The position numbers and the translations under genes were made by a program. A stretch of DNA of 64,000 nt, taken from Flavobacteriales bacterium (GTDB lineage: Bacteria; Bacteroidota; Bacteroidia; Flavobacteriales_F; PHOS-HE28). The stretch lies in the NCBI GenBank assembly GCA_016721005.1, contig JADKJM010000005.1, forward strand, positions 554,416 through 618,415, read 5' to 3'. The notes beneath the pieces were generated by a model. The model was not told the DNA's origin, did not search any database, and saw only the letters and a list, made by a program, of their open reading frames with translations. Below are positions 45,216 through 55,239 of this stretch, in pieces (the stretch's first letter is position 1; each line of letters begins with the position of its first letter).

Positions 45216-46295
45216 ATGGACCACTTCACACGCATCCGGACGCGCACATGGCGGACGTCCCGGATCGCGACGGCATGGGCGCTGATCGGCCTGTTCCGTG
45301 CCTTGATGGAACACAACCTCTTGGTTTATCACGGCGTGGAAAGTTCCCTGGTGGTCCGGAGCATGGAGCAACTCGTTGCTGCTTTGATCGCCGGGCTTCT
45401 CGGAGGTGGTGCGTACATCTTCATGCTGCGCGACAAACTGAGGCACATGCCCTACTTCGCCGCCCTGCTCATCATGGCTCTGCTGATCCTCATGGTGGTC
45501 GGGATCACCGGTGCGTTCATCCCTTCCATTTCCGACCCGTTGTCGGGTTCCTTCATGGAGCACCTGTTCAGCCTTCCGTGGCTGGGCGAATACCTCTACT
45601 GGGCTTGTCTCATGGCCGGCACCATGCTGATCGTGCGGCTCAGCGACCAGTACGGCAATGATGCCTTCGGATACCTGATCGGCCGTTACCACAAACCGCG
45701 ACAGGAACTGCGGATCTTCATGTTCCTGGATATGCGGTCGTCCACCTCGATCGCCGAGGAGTTGGGGCATGTGCGCTACTTCAAACTGCTGAACGAACTG
45801 TTCACCGACATCACCGATCCGATCCTGTATTCGCGTGGTGACATCTACCAATACGTCGGCGACGAGATCAGCGTGAGTTGGCCCTTGCGGCAAGGGATCA
45901 CCCGGCAGCGCTGTATCCGGTGCTTCCTGGACATCCGCGCCAAGCTGCAACGACGCGCACCGCACTACGAAGCGCGCTATGGGATCGCACCGGCATTCAA
46001 GGCCGGCTTCCATTACGGGGAGGTCACCGTGGGTGAAGTGGGATTGGTGAAGAAGGAACGGATCTTCAGCGGTGATGTGGTGAACACCACCGCGCGGATC
46101 CAGGACACGTGCAACGAATACGGCGTGGACAACCTGATCAGCAAGGAACTCCTCGACCTGCTTCAGCCGCTGGGCAAATTGAAAGTGCGTGGGATCGGGA
46201 GCATCGCCCTGCGCGGCAAGCGGAGCACCATGAGTTTGTGGACACTGGAACCGGAGAACCCGGCCACGGCGGTACACGCGTTGGACCCGGGCTAG
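45216..46295 (+). CDS. Membrane-bound class III adenylate/guanylate cyclase
   Basis: A 359-aa protein: about four N-terminal membrane helices (residues 15-150) followed by a class III cyclase catalytic domain. The two metal-binding Asp residues are D172 in FMFLDMRSSTSIAEE and D216 in QYVGDEISVSW, 44 residues apart. Later comes HYGEVTVGEVG. Whether ATP or GTP is used is not clear. An in-frame ATG at 45162 starts in the IS630 end, and the promoter box lies 3' of it, so 45216 is chosen. A second cyclase at 47386-48429 has the same plan. Confidence 0.88.
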   Translation: MDHFTRIRTRTWRTSRIATAWALIGLFRALMEHNLLVYHGVESSLVVRSMEQLVAALIAGLLGGGAYIFMLRDKLRHMPYFAALLIMALLILMVVGITGAFIPSISDPLSGSFMEHLFSLPWLGEYLYWACLMAGTMLIVRLSDQYGNDAFGYLIGRYHKPRQELRIFMFLDMRSSTSIAEELGHVRYFKLLNELFTDITDPILYSRGDIYQYVGDEISVSWPLRQGITRQRCIRCFLDIRAKLQRRAPHYEARYGIAPAFKAGFHYGEVTVGEVGLVKKERIFSGDVVNTTARIQDTCNEYGVDNLISKELLDLLQPLGKLKVRGIGSIALRGKRSTMSLWTLEPENPATAVHALDPG

Positions 46296-47389
46296 TACTC
46301 GTCGATCCTGCGTTTGGTGGCCACGACCATCGGTCCCAACGGACTGCGGTAGATCACTGCATCGCCGAACAATTCGAATCCGTTGATGTTCGCCTCTTTC
46401 CCGAAACGGAAGCGCTCGCCATTGACGATCCCTCTCAACTCTCGGTTGATATCCAAGTAGGCAAGCAGTCCGCCTTCCACCTGCCACTGCTCCGGCACAT
46501 AGGGTTCAACAACCGTTGCCGATCCGTGTTGGAACAGGTTCAGTCGTCCATCGTGAAGGAAGAGCAGCAGGCTGTCCTTCACCCAGAAGTCCGTCGGCGC
46601 CTCATCCAAGACCGTATGCAACACGCCCTGCTCGAAACACTTCAACCGGCCATTCGCATCCACGAAGGCCAACAGCCCTTCACCGGCCAGGACGCGGGCA
46701 GGTCGTAGATCGGCAAGTTCAACATCCGCGCCTTTATAGTAGGCACGGAAGTTCCGTTTACCGCCGTGCCAGTACCCAACGATATCGCCACCTGTCGCCA
46801 CGATCCCGACATCGGTGCTGTCACAAAGAAGCTTCACCGATCCGTGGTAATAGGCGAATAGTGATCCAGCCTCCTTGTTGAAGAAGACGACGGTATTGCT
46901 GCCTTGCGCCCATTGCGCGCTTTCACTTCCCGGTTGCACAGTGGCCAATGTCGTCGCCGTCCTCTTCCAGAGTGCGATCATTTCATGGCGCGCACTATCC
47001 AACAGGACCATGATGCTGTCTCCCACCGTGAAGCGCTGCACGTTCTCCGCCAGTATCACCGCACGTCCTTCGCGAACGGTCTTCAACGTATCCATCGCCA
47101 TCCAAGCCACGCGCTTCCGCGTCCCTTTCAATACGATGTCGCTGCGGCGGTCAAGCAAATGCAGTCGCCTGCCTTCCGGTAAGAAGATCTTCAATTGGCC
47201 TTGCTGATCCTGGTACACGAACTGGCCGTTCATCGCAAGCGCCTTCTTGGGCGGCCGCGGTTCCATCTGCTCGAACCGACCATCGTGGAAGATGAAAAAG
47301 CGATCCTCCGAAGTGATCACCGGGAGCGGCACCTGTGCGCGGAGGAACAACGGAACACCGCAAACAAGGATGACCAACAAGCGGATCAT
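46292..47389 (-). CDS. Exported protein, possible beta-propeller, linked to a cyclase
   Basis: A 365-aa protein with signal peptide (MIRLLVILVCGVPLFLRAQ) and many short strand-turn-strand units (FFIFHDGRFEQM, QFVYQDQQGQLKIF, LLAFVDANGRLKCFEQGV, LLLFLHDGRLNLFQHG, LLAYLDINRELRGIVNG). These resemble blades of a propeller but match no family I can name. Its start overlaps the stop of the second cyclase by 4 nt (ATGA), so the two are co-translated. Its stop overlaps the first cyclase's stop region by 4 nt (convergent). Confidence 0.65.
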   Translation of the reverse strand: MIRLLVILVCGVPLFLRAQVPLPVITSEDRFFIFHDGRFEQMEPRPPKKALAMNGQFVYQDQQGQLKIFLPEGRRLHLLDRRSDIVLKGTRKRVAWMAMDTLKTVREGRAVILAENVQRFTVGDSIMVLLDSARHEMIALWKRTATTLATVQPGSESAQWAQGSNTVVFFNKEAGSLFAYYHGSVKLLCDSTDVGIVATGGDIVGYWHGGKRNFRAYYKGADVELADLRPARVLAGEGLLAFVDANGRLKCFEQGVLHTVLDEAPTDFWVKDSLLLFLHDGRLNLFQHGSATVVEPYVPEQWQVEGGLLAYLDINRELRGIVNGERFRFGKEANINGFELFGDAVIYRSPLGPMVVATKRRIDEY

Positions 47390-48429
47390 TCCAACGTGCT
47401 GATCCGTTCGACGGTATGCACACGAACTTCCTTGCGCTTCCCCTTCACCGGCACCACATGCTGTTCACCGATGAGAAAGCGGGATCCTGCATCGGGGATG
47501 CGTTGAAGTAATTCCGCGGAGGCGAGAAGATCAACCTTCATGGCTTTGGCAAGACCGAGCATGCGCGAGACGCTGTTCATCACATCGCCGCTCAGGTCCA
47601 ACGTGCGCTTCACGTGGCCGACCTGAGCAGAGATCACCCGACCGCCGTGGACAGAGGCGCGATACTCGGGAATGATGCCATACTCCCGCTCGAAATCGCC
47701 CGCATGTTCCTCGATCCTTTCCATTACATCGAAGTACAGGTCCAGGCAGTTGGAACCCCGGATACCGATCCGCATCGGCCAAGTGAAGATCACTTCGTCC
47801 CCTACGTATTTGTGGATGTCCGCTTCGTTCCGCAGCACCGCATCGGTCATGAGCGAGTACACGTGATTCAGGAAACGGTAGTACCGCAGGTCGCCGAGTT
47901 TCTCCGCGATCGCGGTGCTGCCCACCAGGTCCATGGTCAACACCACGCGTTCCTCGGCCTTCGGTCGCTCGTATCGCCCTAACAGGAATCCGAGGAAGGT
48001 CCGGCGTCCCATCCACTCCTCCACTTGCACCACCAGGATGGCGATGGAACTGACCACGATCACGCGCAGCAGGAGCCGGTAGAACTCCGCCATCCCGAAG
48101 ATCTCATACATCCGGTAGGGCACGTCAGATGCGAGCATGGTGAAGCGATCCGAATTCCACAGCCACGCAACGCCGATCAACAGCACGGTGAAGAGATTCA
48201 CCAGAACGACCTTCCCGAGGAATTGGAAGGGGATCGCCATGGCCCGGAAGCGGCGGCCGAAGAGGTATTCCTCCAACACCCCGGTCCAAAGGCCTAGAAG
48301 CATCCATGCGCCAAGGACCAGCACGCCCATGTGGTCCCCGCTGAACAAGGTGAGCACCCACGCCACGAACGCCGCTACGAAGGCGTACTTGAGGAGCTTG
48401 CGCAGTTTATGTCGGGTGATGGCTTTCAC
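47386..48429 (-). CDS. Membrane-bound class III adenylate/guanylate cyclase
   Basis: A 347-aa paralogue of the 45216-46295 protein: membrane helices to about residue 140 (AFVAWVLTLFSGDHMGVLVLG; ILVVQVEEWMG), then the catalytic domain with D167 in VVLTMDLVGSTAIAEKLGD and D211 in KYVGDEVIFTWP (44 apart), and later GGRVISAQVGHVKR. The start is GTG, supported by a TACTTTCG box (48436-48443, minus strand) only 6 nt away. It is translationally coupled to the exported protein that follows, suggesting a sensor-output pair. Confidence 0.88.
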   Translation of the reverse strand: MKAITRHKLRKLLKYAFVAAFVAWVLTLFSGDHMGVLVLGAWMLLGLWTGVLEEYLFGRRFRAMAIPFQFLGKVVLVNLFTVLLIGVAWLWNSDRFTMLASDVPYRMYEIFGMAEFYRLLLRVIVVSSIAILVVQVEEWMGRRTFLGFLLGRYERPKAEERVVLTMDLVGSTAIAEKLGDLRYYRFLNHVYSLMTDAVLRNEADIHKYVGDEVIFTWPMRIGIRGSNCLDLYFDVMERIEEHAGDFEREYGIIPEYRASVHGGRVISAQVGHVKRTLDLSGDVMNSVSRMLGLAKAMKVDLLASAELLQRIPDAGSRFLIGEQHVVPVKGKRKEVRVHTVERISTLE

Positions 48430-48435
48430 GGGCCG

Positions 48436-48468
48436 CGAAAGTAGGTCCAGTGCTTCGGGGCATCTTTA
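48436..48468. promoter_or_regulatory. Divergent promoter boxes, cyclase/spermidine synthase-like
   Basis: Minus strand TACTTTCG (48436-48443) is 6 nt from the cyclase GTG; plus strand CATCTTTA (48461-48468) is 5 nt from the ATG at 48474. Both genes would have near-leaderless mRNAs. Confidence 0.45.
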
Positions 48469-48473
48469 CACCC

Positions 48474-49127
48474 ATGGTCCCGGTGCGCGTGAAACGTCTG
48501 TTGAGCTGGCTCGCGCCGATCAATGTGGAGCGCATTGAAGGGCGGAATGGACCCTTGGTCGTGCGCTGGGAAGCCGGTCAGTTGGTCCTGAACAGTGCGC
48601 ACGGCAATCAGTCCTTCGGGAGTTTGCATCGCGTATTCCAGGATGTGATGAAGCATCCCACTGTCCGAACCGTTGATCCGAAGAACATCCTCCTGCTTGG
48701 CCTTGGTGGAGGAAGCGTTCCACGGATCCTGCGTGCGGAGCTGCACATCGGCGCACCCATCACTGCGGTGGAGTGGGACCCCGCCATGATCAAGGTGGCC
48801 AGAGAACATTTCGGATCGGAGCAGTACCAGGACCTCACCGTCGTCGAAGGCGACGCCACCGTGCAGGTCCACGCCCTGAAGGATCGCTTCGACCTGGTGC
48901 TCGTGGACCTGTTCGATGACCTTGATCTGGCGCGCGGGATCGACACCATGGGATTTGCGCATGCCTTGCGTGACCGTTGCTCCGGAGTGCTCTGTTTCAA
49001 CACCGTGGGGTACGATGAGGCAAGCGACCGTCGCTGTGAACTGGTCCGGGAAAATTTGGCCCGGGTCTTCGGCTCAGTGGACGAATTGAGGTCCATGGGC
49101 GTCAACCGGGTGTTCATCGCCCGTTGA
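48474..49127 (+). CDS. Spermidine synthase-like methyltransferase-fold protein
   Basis: A 217-aa Rossmann-fold protein resembling the catalytic domain of spermidine synthases: LNSAHGNQSFGSLHRVFQDVM, ILLLGLGGGSVPRIL (Gly-rich motif), ITAVEWDPAMIKVAREHF, VVEGDATVQVHALKDRFDLVLVDLFDD. The catalytic Asp region is present as VDLFDD, but the N-terminal beta-hairpin domain is short, so aminopropyl transfer is not assured. Stand-alone short members are common and mostly uncharacterised. Confidence 0.75.
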   Translation: MVPVRVKRLLSWLAPINVERIEGRNGPLVVRWEAGQLVLNSAHGNQSFGSLHRVFQDVMKHPTVRTVDPKNILLLGLGGGSVPRILRAELHIGAPITAVEWDPAMIKVAREHFGSEQYQDLTVVEGDATVQVHALKDRFDLVLVDLFDDLDLARGIDTMGFAHALRDRCSGVLCFNTVGYDEASDRRCELVRENLARVFGSVDELRSMGVNRVFIAR

Positions 49128-49169
49128 TAGTTCCCCAGCGACCACTTTTCCCGGCCGACCTGATGGTCC

Positions 49170-49177
49170 GACCTTTG
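49170..49177 (+). promoter_or_regulatory. Promoter -7-like box before the giant T9SS type B gene
   Basis: GACCTTTG, 17 nt before the ATG at 49195; same motif as at folP and trmD. Confidence 0.35.
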
Positions 49178-49194
49178 CCAGCGACGTGCGCCCG

Positions 49195-52100
49195 ATGAAG
49201 ACCTGGTATCCAAGAACCTCTACAAGACCGCTGGTCCTATGGGCCGTGCTCTTCCATGGGTTATCCGGAGCCTTCGCCCAACCAGCATGTTCGATCCAGA
49301 TCAACAACGACACGACCATCTGCCAAGGGCAAACGGTGCAGTTGAACGGCCCGGCCGGGTACAGCGCATGGACCTGGAACACTGGAGCGAGCAGCCAGAA
49401 CATCACTGTTGGAACCGCAGGGACCTATTGGTGCCAAGTGTCCTACCCCAGTCCACAGTTGATCACCAATGGCAACTTCAGCGCGGGGAATACGGGCTTC
49501 ACTTCCCAGTTCACCTATTCAAACGTTCTCACCAACGACGGCAATTACTGGATCGGCACGAACGCCGCGCTCTATCACCCACAGTTCAGCGGAACGGGGA
49601 CAGGCAATTTCATGATGATCAACTCCGGTTGGCCCAGCGCACTCTACTATGTATGGTGCCAGGATGTGGTGGTGTGCCCGCAGCAGACCTACACGTTGAG
49701 CTATCGGGCGCGCACGCTTTCCAATGCCACCCCTGCGCGGTTACAGTGGTGGATCGATGGGGTGATCCTCGGTCCGGAGGTGAATCTTCCCGCGTTCGGA
49801 ACAGGCTGGCAAACGATCACGCAAACGTGGACCACCAATGCGGGCCAGACCGCAGCGAACATTTGCTTGCGCGCCATGAGCGGCGACGGGATCGGCAACG
49901 ACATCGGCCTGGATGATCTATCGCTCACCGGCAACATCGTGCTGCGCGATTCCGTGAATGTGACCGTCACTCCACTTCCCGTCTTCGACCTCGGACCTAC
50001 AACAACACTCTGCACAGGGCAGAGCCTCACGCTGGATGCCAGTGTACCGGGCGGCAGCTATCTCTGGCAGAATGGATCAACGAACAACAGCTTCAATGTA
50101 ACCGCCGCCGGACTGTACACCGTGATGGTAACGGCGAACAGTTGCTCGGCTACGGACAACGTGTTGGTGAACTACAACCCGATGCCGATGGTGAACCTCG
50201 GCCCGGACCTGACGCTCTGTTCGGGACAATCCACCACGCTCACTGCCACCGTACCGGGCGCCACCTACACGTGGCAGAACGGCAGCACGGCGAGCACCTT
50301 CAACGTGACCGGCCCGGGTACGTACAGCGTCGGCGTTCTGTTGAATGGATGTCTAGCGAGCGATGCGATCGACATCAGTTACAACCCCACACCGGTGGTG
50401 AACCTCGGCGCCGACGTGGTGATCTGCGCAGGCGCTCAGGTCACGTTGGACGCCACCACACCGGGCGCGACCTATCTCTGGAGCAATGGCTCGGTAGGAC
50501 CTACGCTGAATACGAGCACGGCCGGACCGTATAGCGTCGGTGTAACCGTGAATGGATGCACCGGAACGGATGCGGTGAACGTGAGTGTGACGCCATTGCC
50601 AGTGGTGAACATCGGTCCGGACCAAACGGTCTGCCCGGGAACTCCGATCACACTGGTGGCAACAACCCCGGGAGGTAGCTATTTGTGGAGTGATGGGTCC
50701 GCCAATTCAACCCTGACCACGAGCACACCGGGCAATTACAGCGTGCAAGTGACCGTGAACGGTTGTAGCGGTTCGGATGCGATGGTGTTGAACAACCATG
50801 TGCTGCCGGTCTTCAGCCTCGGCGCTGATCAAACGATCTGTGCAGGAATTGGTGCCGCAGCATTCACGGCAACCGTACCCGGCGCGACCTACTTGTGGAA
50901 CACCGGGAACGCGACCAACGCCATTCAACCCACCACCGCAGGCACGTATTGGCTTGATGTGACCACCAATGGATGCACCGTTCGCGATTCCATCAACCTC
51001 TTCGTGACACCGCTGCCGGTGATCAACCTCGGCGCGGACGTTTCTGTTTGTCCGGGGATCAGCGCCACGTTGAACGCAACCACGGCTGGAGCGACCTATT
51101 TGTGGAACACCGGTGCTGTAACGCCCACGATCAGCGTTGGTCCTGGCGCGTATTCCGTGCAGGTGACCGTGAACGGATGTCCGGGAACCGATGCCATCAA
51201 CGTGGGGTCGTTCCCCGCTGCGGTCGTGGACCTCGGACCGGATCTGGCGTTGTGTCCGGGTGATGACTTCCTGCTTGATGTGACACAAGCCGGGGCCAGC
51301 TATTCGTGGCAGGATGGTTCCACAAGTGCCACTTACCTCGTGCAGAGCGGCGGGCCGATCGCCGTGCAACTCACCACCGCGAACGGGTGCATCGCGAACG
51401 ATGCGTTGACCGCGACCTACGCCACGCCCACGGCCATCGATCTCGGACCGGATGCCTCGATCTGCGCAGGTGCCCAATTGACACTCGATGCGACCGTACC
51501 CGGCGCCACCTACTTGTGGAGCAATGGTTCCGTGACGCCGACGATCAACGTAAGTACGACCGGCGTCTACAGCGTGGTGGTGACACAAGGCTCATGCACG
51601 GTTACCGATGCGATCAATGTGAACGTTGTTCCCATTCCGGTGATCAACCTCGGCGCAGACCAATCGATGTGTACGGGCGATGCGATCACTCTAGGCGTCA
51701 TCACGCCAGGCGTGAGCTATTTGTGGAACACCGGTGCGGTGACACCCACGATCAATGTGACACAAGGAGGAACCTACTCGGTGGCATTGACCAACGGAGC
51801 GGGATGCAGCGCTTCGGATGCCGTGAACATCATCGAGGCCACGCCGGATGCGATGAACCTCGGCCCGGACATCACACTTTGCCAAGGCCAAAGCATCCAA
51901 TTGAATGCGACGCTTCCCGGTGCGAGCTATGTGTGGAGCACGGGTGCGATCACACCAACGATCACAACAGGAACCACGGGCACGTATTGGGTACAAGCCA
52001 CGCAAGGACTTTGCTCGGTGAGTGATACCGTCGCTGTGGTGGTGAATGCCACGCCGACGGTGAACCTCGGCAGCGATCTCACCTTGTGCGCGGGTGATGA

Positions 52101-55100
52101 TGCAGTGCTCAACGCGACCTACCCCGGCGCGACCTACTTGTGGAGCACGGGTGCTGTCACACCCACGATCACCGTGAATTCCGCAGCGACGTACAGCGTT
52201 GTTGTGGATCTGAACGGTTGCACTGCGAGTGATGCGATCAACGTCGGCGTGCTGAACCTCGGCTCACTCAACCTCGGGCCGGACATTTCGCTGTGCAATG
52301 GACAGACCATCACGTTGGACGCCACGATGCCCGGTGTCTCTTACCTGTGGAGTTCCGGTGCGATCACACCAACCATCACCACAGGAACTTCGGGTACTTA
52401 TTGGGTGCAAGCCACGCAAGGACTTTGCTCGGTGAGTGATACCGTCGCTGTGGTGGTGAATGCCACGCCGACGGTGAACCTCGGCAGCGATCTCACGCTA
52501 TGTGCCGGTGATGATGTCACGCTCGATGCGACCCACCTCGGCGCGACCTACTTATGGAGCACCGGTGCAATCACATCCACGATCATCGTGAATTCCGCAG
52601 CGACGTACAGCGTTGTTGTGGATCTGAACGGTTGCACCGCAAGTGATGCGATCAACGTCGGCGTGCTGAGTCTGAGTGCGCTCAACCTCGGGCCGGACAT
52701 TTCGCTTTGCAGCGGACAGGCGGTCACGTTGGACGCCACGATGCCCGGTGTCTCTTACCTGTGGAGTTCCGGTGCGATCACACCGACGATCTCCGCCGGA
52801 ACATCGGGCACGTACTGGGTGCAAGCCACGCAAGGACTTTGCTCGGTGAGTGATACCGTCGCTGTGGTGGTGAATGCCACGCCGACGGTGAACCTCGGCA
52901 GCGATCTCACGCTATGTGCCGGTGATGATGTCACGCTCGATGCGACCAACCTAGGCGCGACATACTTGTGGAGCACCGGTGCTGTCACGCCCACGATCAC
53001 CGTGAATTCCGCAGCGACGTACAGCGTTGTTGTGGATCTGAACGGTTGCACCGCAAGTGATGTGATCAACGTCGGCGTGCTGAGTCTGAGTGCGCTCAAC
53101 CTCGGGCCGGATGTTTCGCTGTGCAATGGACAGACCATCACGCTGGATGCCACCATGCCCGGTGTCTCCTACCTGTGGAGTTCCGGTGCGATCACACCAA
53201 CCATCACCACAGGAACTTCGGGTACTTATTGGGTGCAAGCCACGCAAGGACTTTGCTCGGTGAGTGATACCGTCGCTGTGGTGGTGAATGCCACACCGAC
53301 GGTGAACCTCGGCAGCGATCTCACACTGTGCGCCGGTGATGACGTGACACTCGATGCCACCTTCCCCGGCGCGACCTACTTGTGGAGCACGGGTGCTGTC
53401 ACATCGACGATCATCGTGAATTCCGCAGCGACGTACAGCGTTGTTGTGGATCTGAACGGTTGCACCGCAAGTGATGCGATCAACGTCGGCGTGTTGAGCC
53501 CCGCTGGATTCGATCTGGGTCCGGATGTACAACTCTGCGCCGGTGACCAAGTGGTCTTCGCGCTCGGGATCGCAGGCGCGAATTACCTATGGAGCACGGG
53601 TGCCGTAACCAGTTCGATCTCCGTGAACACCACCAGCACCGTTTGGGTGCAGGTGTCGCAAGGCATATGTAGCGCGACCGATACTGTGGATGTATTCGTA
53701 GCCGAACCGGGCGCGATCGATCTTGGTGGAAGCATCACGGCTTGTGAAGGAACCATGGTGACCTTGGATGCCACGCTTCCCGGTGCGACCTACTTGTGGA
53801 ATACCGGTGCGATCTCCGCGCAGTTGGATGTAACGACCAGTGGCACGTATAGCGTAGTCGCTTCCGTGGCGCAATGCACAGTGACCGATGACGTGGTAGT
53901 GACGATCGTTCCGTTGCCTGTTGTGGAGATCGGCGGCGATCAATCGTTCTGCCCGGGGGCATCGGCGATCTTCAATGCAGCGATCCCGGGAGCCACTTAC
54001 CTGTGGCAGAACGGCTCCACGGGTGCGAACTACATCACAAGCGCAAGTGAGCCGGTGAGCGTGATCGTCACGGTGAACGGATGCAGTGCTTCGGATGCCG
54101 CGCAATCGATCGTTCTCACTGCACCGGTCGCGGATCTGGGCAACGACACCACGATCTGTGAAGGTGCCGCCCTCCTGCTGGATGTCACGCAGAATGGCGC
54201 GACCTATCTCTGGAACGATGGTAGCCTCGATCCGACCGCCACCATAACAATACCCGGCGCATACAGCGTGACCGTGGAGATGAATGGCTGCTCGGCTTCC
54301 GACGCGATCAACGTAGCTGTCTTCGTACCCTCTGCGCTGGATCTCGGTGCCGACCAACTGATCTGTCCCGGGGAAACGGTTCCGCTCGCCACCAACATCA
54401 GCGGCCAACACCTTTGGAGTACGGGCTCCACCGCTGGTTCGATCACCGCAACACAGGGCGGTGTGTACTGGGTGCGCGTGCAAGTTGCCGCGTGCGTCGT
54501 GTCGGACACCATCACCATCAACATGGTACCCTTGGTCACGCCGGATCTCGGCAACCCCTTGCTCTTCTGCGAAGGCGATTCCGCCATCCTTCAAGTCGAA
54601 CCGAATGGTGCGACCGTGCTGTGGTCCACCGGTAGTCAAGCCGATGCGATCACGGTCACCACGTCCGGGAACTATGGCGTGGTGCTTTCACTGCTCGGTT
54701 GTACCACCACCGACGCCGTCGCGATCACGGTGTTGGAATTCGTGGACAGCGTGTCGCTCGGATCGGATAACCGCTACTGCCCGGGGTATCCATTGGTGCT
54801 GGATCTGACCATTCCCTTGGCGCAATACGTGTGGAGCACAGGTGCCACGGGTTCGAGCATCAGCGTGGAACAGCCCGGTACCTATTCGGTCACGGTCACG
54901 GGCCAATGCATCGACGCGGCGGCGAGCATCGAAGTGGTGGAAGGGGTCTGCGATCCGATCGTGTACGTGCCGAACACCTTCACCCCGAACGGCGATGGCC
55001 GGAATGAGGTCTTCCGCGTGGAGGTGTACGGAGCCCTTCGCGATTTCCAACTCGACATCTTCGATCGCTGGGGTGAACGCATCCACGCGAGCGATGATCC

Positions 55101-55239
55101 ATCGGTGACCTGGGATGGCACCTACCACGGACAACCTGTGCAGGACGGCGTGTACGTGTGGAAGATCCGTTATCGCGCTCCCACGGATAACGGCCCGGTG
55201 GCCCGCGAACTGATCGGCCACGTCACGCTATTGCGCTGA
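49195..55239 (+). CDS. Giant Ig/PKD-repeat surface protein with T9SS type B (CHU_C) sorting domain
   Basis: A 2014-aa secreted protein. Signal peptide (LVLWAVLFHGLSGAFAQ); one N-terminal repeat; a carbohydrate-binding-like jelly-roll insert (residues about 85-260: LITNGNFSAGNTGFTSQF, GLDDLSLTG). Then about 24 modules of near 69-75 residues with consensus V-x-L-G-x-D-x-x-x-C-x-G-x-x-x-x-L-x-A-T-x-P-G-A-T-Y-L-W-S-x-G. The C-terminal T9SS type B/CHU_C domain reads VYVPNTFTPNGDGRNEVFRV, FDRWGERIHAS, QPVQDGVYVWKIRY. Each module has two Cys. It probably acts as an adhesin or surface filament. Modules at 51856-53511 are nearly identical. Ends next to the convergent WG gene with no gap. Confidence 0.9.
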   Translation: MKTWYPRTSTRPLVLWAVLFHGLSGAFAQPACSIQINNDTTICQGQTVQLNGPAGYSAWTWNTGASSQNITVGTAGTYWCQVSYPSPQLITNGNFSAGNTGFTSQFTYSNVLTNDGNYWIGTNAALYHPQFSGTGTGNFMMINSGWPSALYYVWCQDVVVCPQQTYTLSYRARTLSNATPARLQWWIDGVILGPEVNLPAFGTGWQTITQTWTTNAGQTAANICLRAMSGDGIGNDIGLDDLSLTGNIVLRDSVNVTVTPLPVFDLGPTTTLCTGQSLTLDASVPGGSYLWQNGSTNNSFNVTAAGLYTVMVTANSCSATDNVLVNYNPMPMVNLGPDLTLCSGQSTTLTATVPGATYTWQNGSTASTFNVTGPGTYSVGVLLNGCLASDAIDISYNPTPVVNLGADVVICAGAQVTLDATTPGATYLWSNGSVGPTLNTSTAGPYSVGVTVNGCTGTDAVNVSVTPLPVVNIGPDQTVCPGTPITLVATTPGGSYLWSDGSANSTLTTSTPGNYSVQVTVNGCSGSDAMVLNNHVLPVFSLGADQTICAGIGAAAFTATVPGATYLWNTGNATNAIQPTTAGTYWLDVTTNGCTVRDSINLFVTPLPVINLGADVSVCPGISATLNATTAGATYLWNTGAVTPTISVGPGAYSVQVTVNGCPGTDAINVGSFPAAVVDLGPDLALCPGDDFLLDVTQAGASYSWQDGSTSATYLVQSGGPIAVQLTTANGCIANDALTATYATPTAIDLGPDASICAGAQLTLDATVPGATYLWSNGSVTPTINVSTTGVYSVVVTQGSCTVTDAINVNVVPIPVINLGADQSMCTGDAITLGVITPGVSYLWNTGAVTPTINVTQGGTYSVALTNGAGCSASDAVNIIEATPDAMNLGPDITLCQGQSIQLNATLPGASYVWSTGAITPTITTGTTGTYWVQATQGLCSVSDTVAVVVNATPTVNLGSDLTLCAGDDAVLNATYPGATYLWSTGAVTPTITVNSAATYSVVVDLNGCTASDAINVGVLNLGSLNLGPDISLCNGQTITLDATMPGVSYLWSSGAITPTITTGTSGTYWVQATQGLCSVSDTVAVVVNATPTVNLGSDLTLCAGDDVTLDATHLGATYLWSTGAITSTIIVNSAATYSVVVDLNGCTASDAINVGVLSLSALNLGPDISLCSGQAVTLDATMPGVSYLWSSGAITPTISAGTSGTYWVQATQGLCSVSDTVAVVVNATPTVNLGSDLTLCAGDDVTLDATNLGATYLWSTGAVTPTITVNSAATYSVVVDLNGCTASDVINVGVLSLSALNLGPDVSLCNGQTITLDATMPGVSYLWSSGAITPTITTGTSGTYWVQATQGLCSVSDTVAVVVNATPTVNLGSDLTLCAGDDVTLDATFPGATYLWSTGAVTSTIIVNSAATYSVVVDLNGCTASDAINVGVLSPAGFDLGPDVQLCAGDQVVFALGIAGANYLWSTGAVTSSISVNTTSTVWVQVSQGICSATDTVDVFVAEPGAIDLGGSITACEGTMVTLDATLPGATYLWNTGAISAQLDVTTSGTYSVVASVAQCTVTDDVVVTIVPLPVVEIGGDQSFCPGASAIFNAAIPGATYLWQNGSTGANYITSASEPVSVIVTVNGCSASDAAQSIVLTAPVADLGNDTTICEGAALLLDVTQNGATYLWNDGSLDPTATITIPGAYSVTVEMNGCSASDAINVAVFVPSALDLGADQLICPGETVPLATNISGQHLWSTGSTAGSITATQGGVYWVRVQVAACVVSDTITINMVPLVTPDLGNPLLFCEGDSAILQVEPNGATVLWSTGSQADAITVTTSGNYGVVLSLLGCTTTDAVAITVLEFVDSVSLGSDNRYCPGYPLVLDLTIPLAQYVWSTGATGSSISVEQPGTYSVTVTGQCIDAAASIEVVEGVCDPIVYVPNTFTPNGDGRNEVFRVEVYGALRDFQLDIFDRWGERIHASDDPSVTWDGTYHGQPVQDGVYVWKIRYRAPTDNGPVARELIGHVTLLR
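51856..53511 (+). repeat. Four tandem 414-bp coding repeats
   Basis: Units start at 51856, 52270, 52684 and 53098, each exactly 414 nt (138 codons, two Ig/PKD-like modules). The segment encoding QGLCSVSDTVAVVVNATPT begins in each copy at the same phase, and large stretches are base-identical. This points to recent duplication or gene conversion. The next module at 53512 is clearly diverged. Confidence 0.85.

Noticed and set aside
50707..51588. Long minus-strand frames opposite the repeat protein
   Set aside because: They mirror the repeated coding strand in antisense and carry no recognisable domain.
51856..53511. Possible CRISPR array
   Set aside because: Repeats are 414 nt, contiguous and protein-coding, with no spacers; no cas genes are present in the window.
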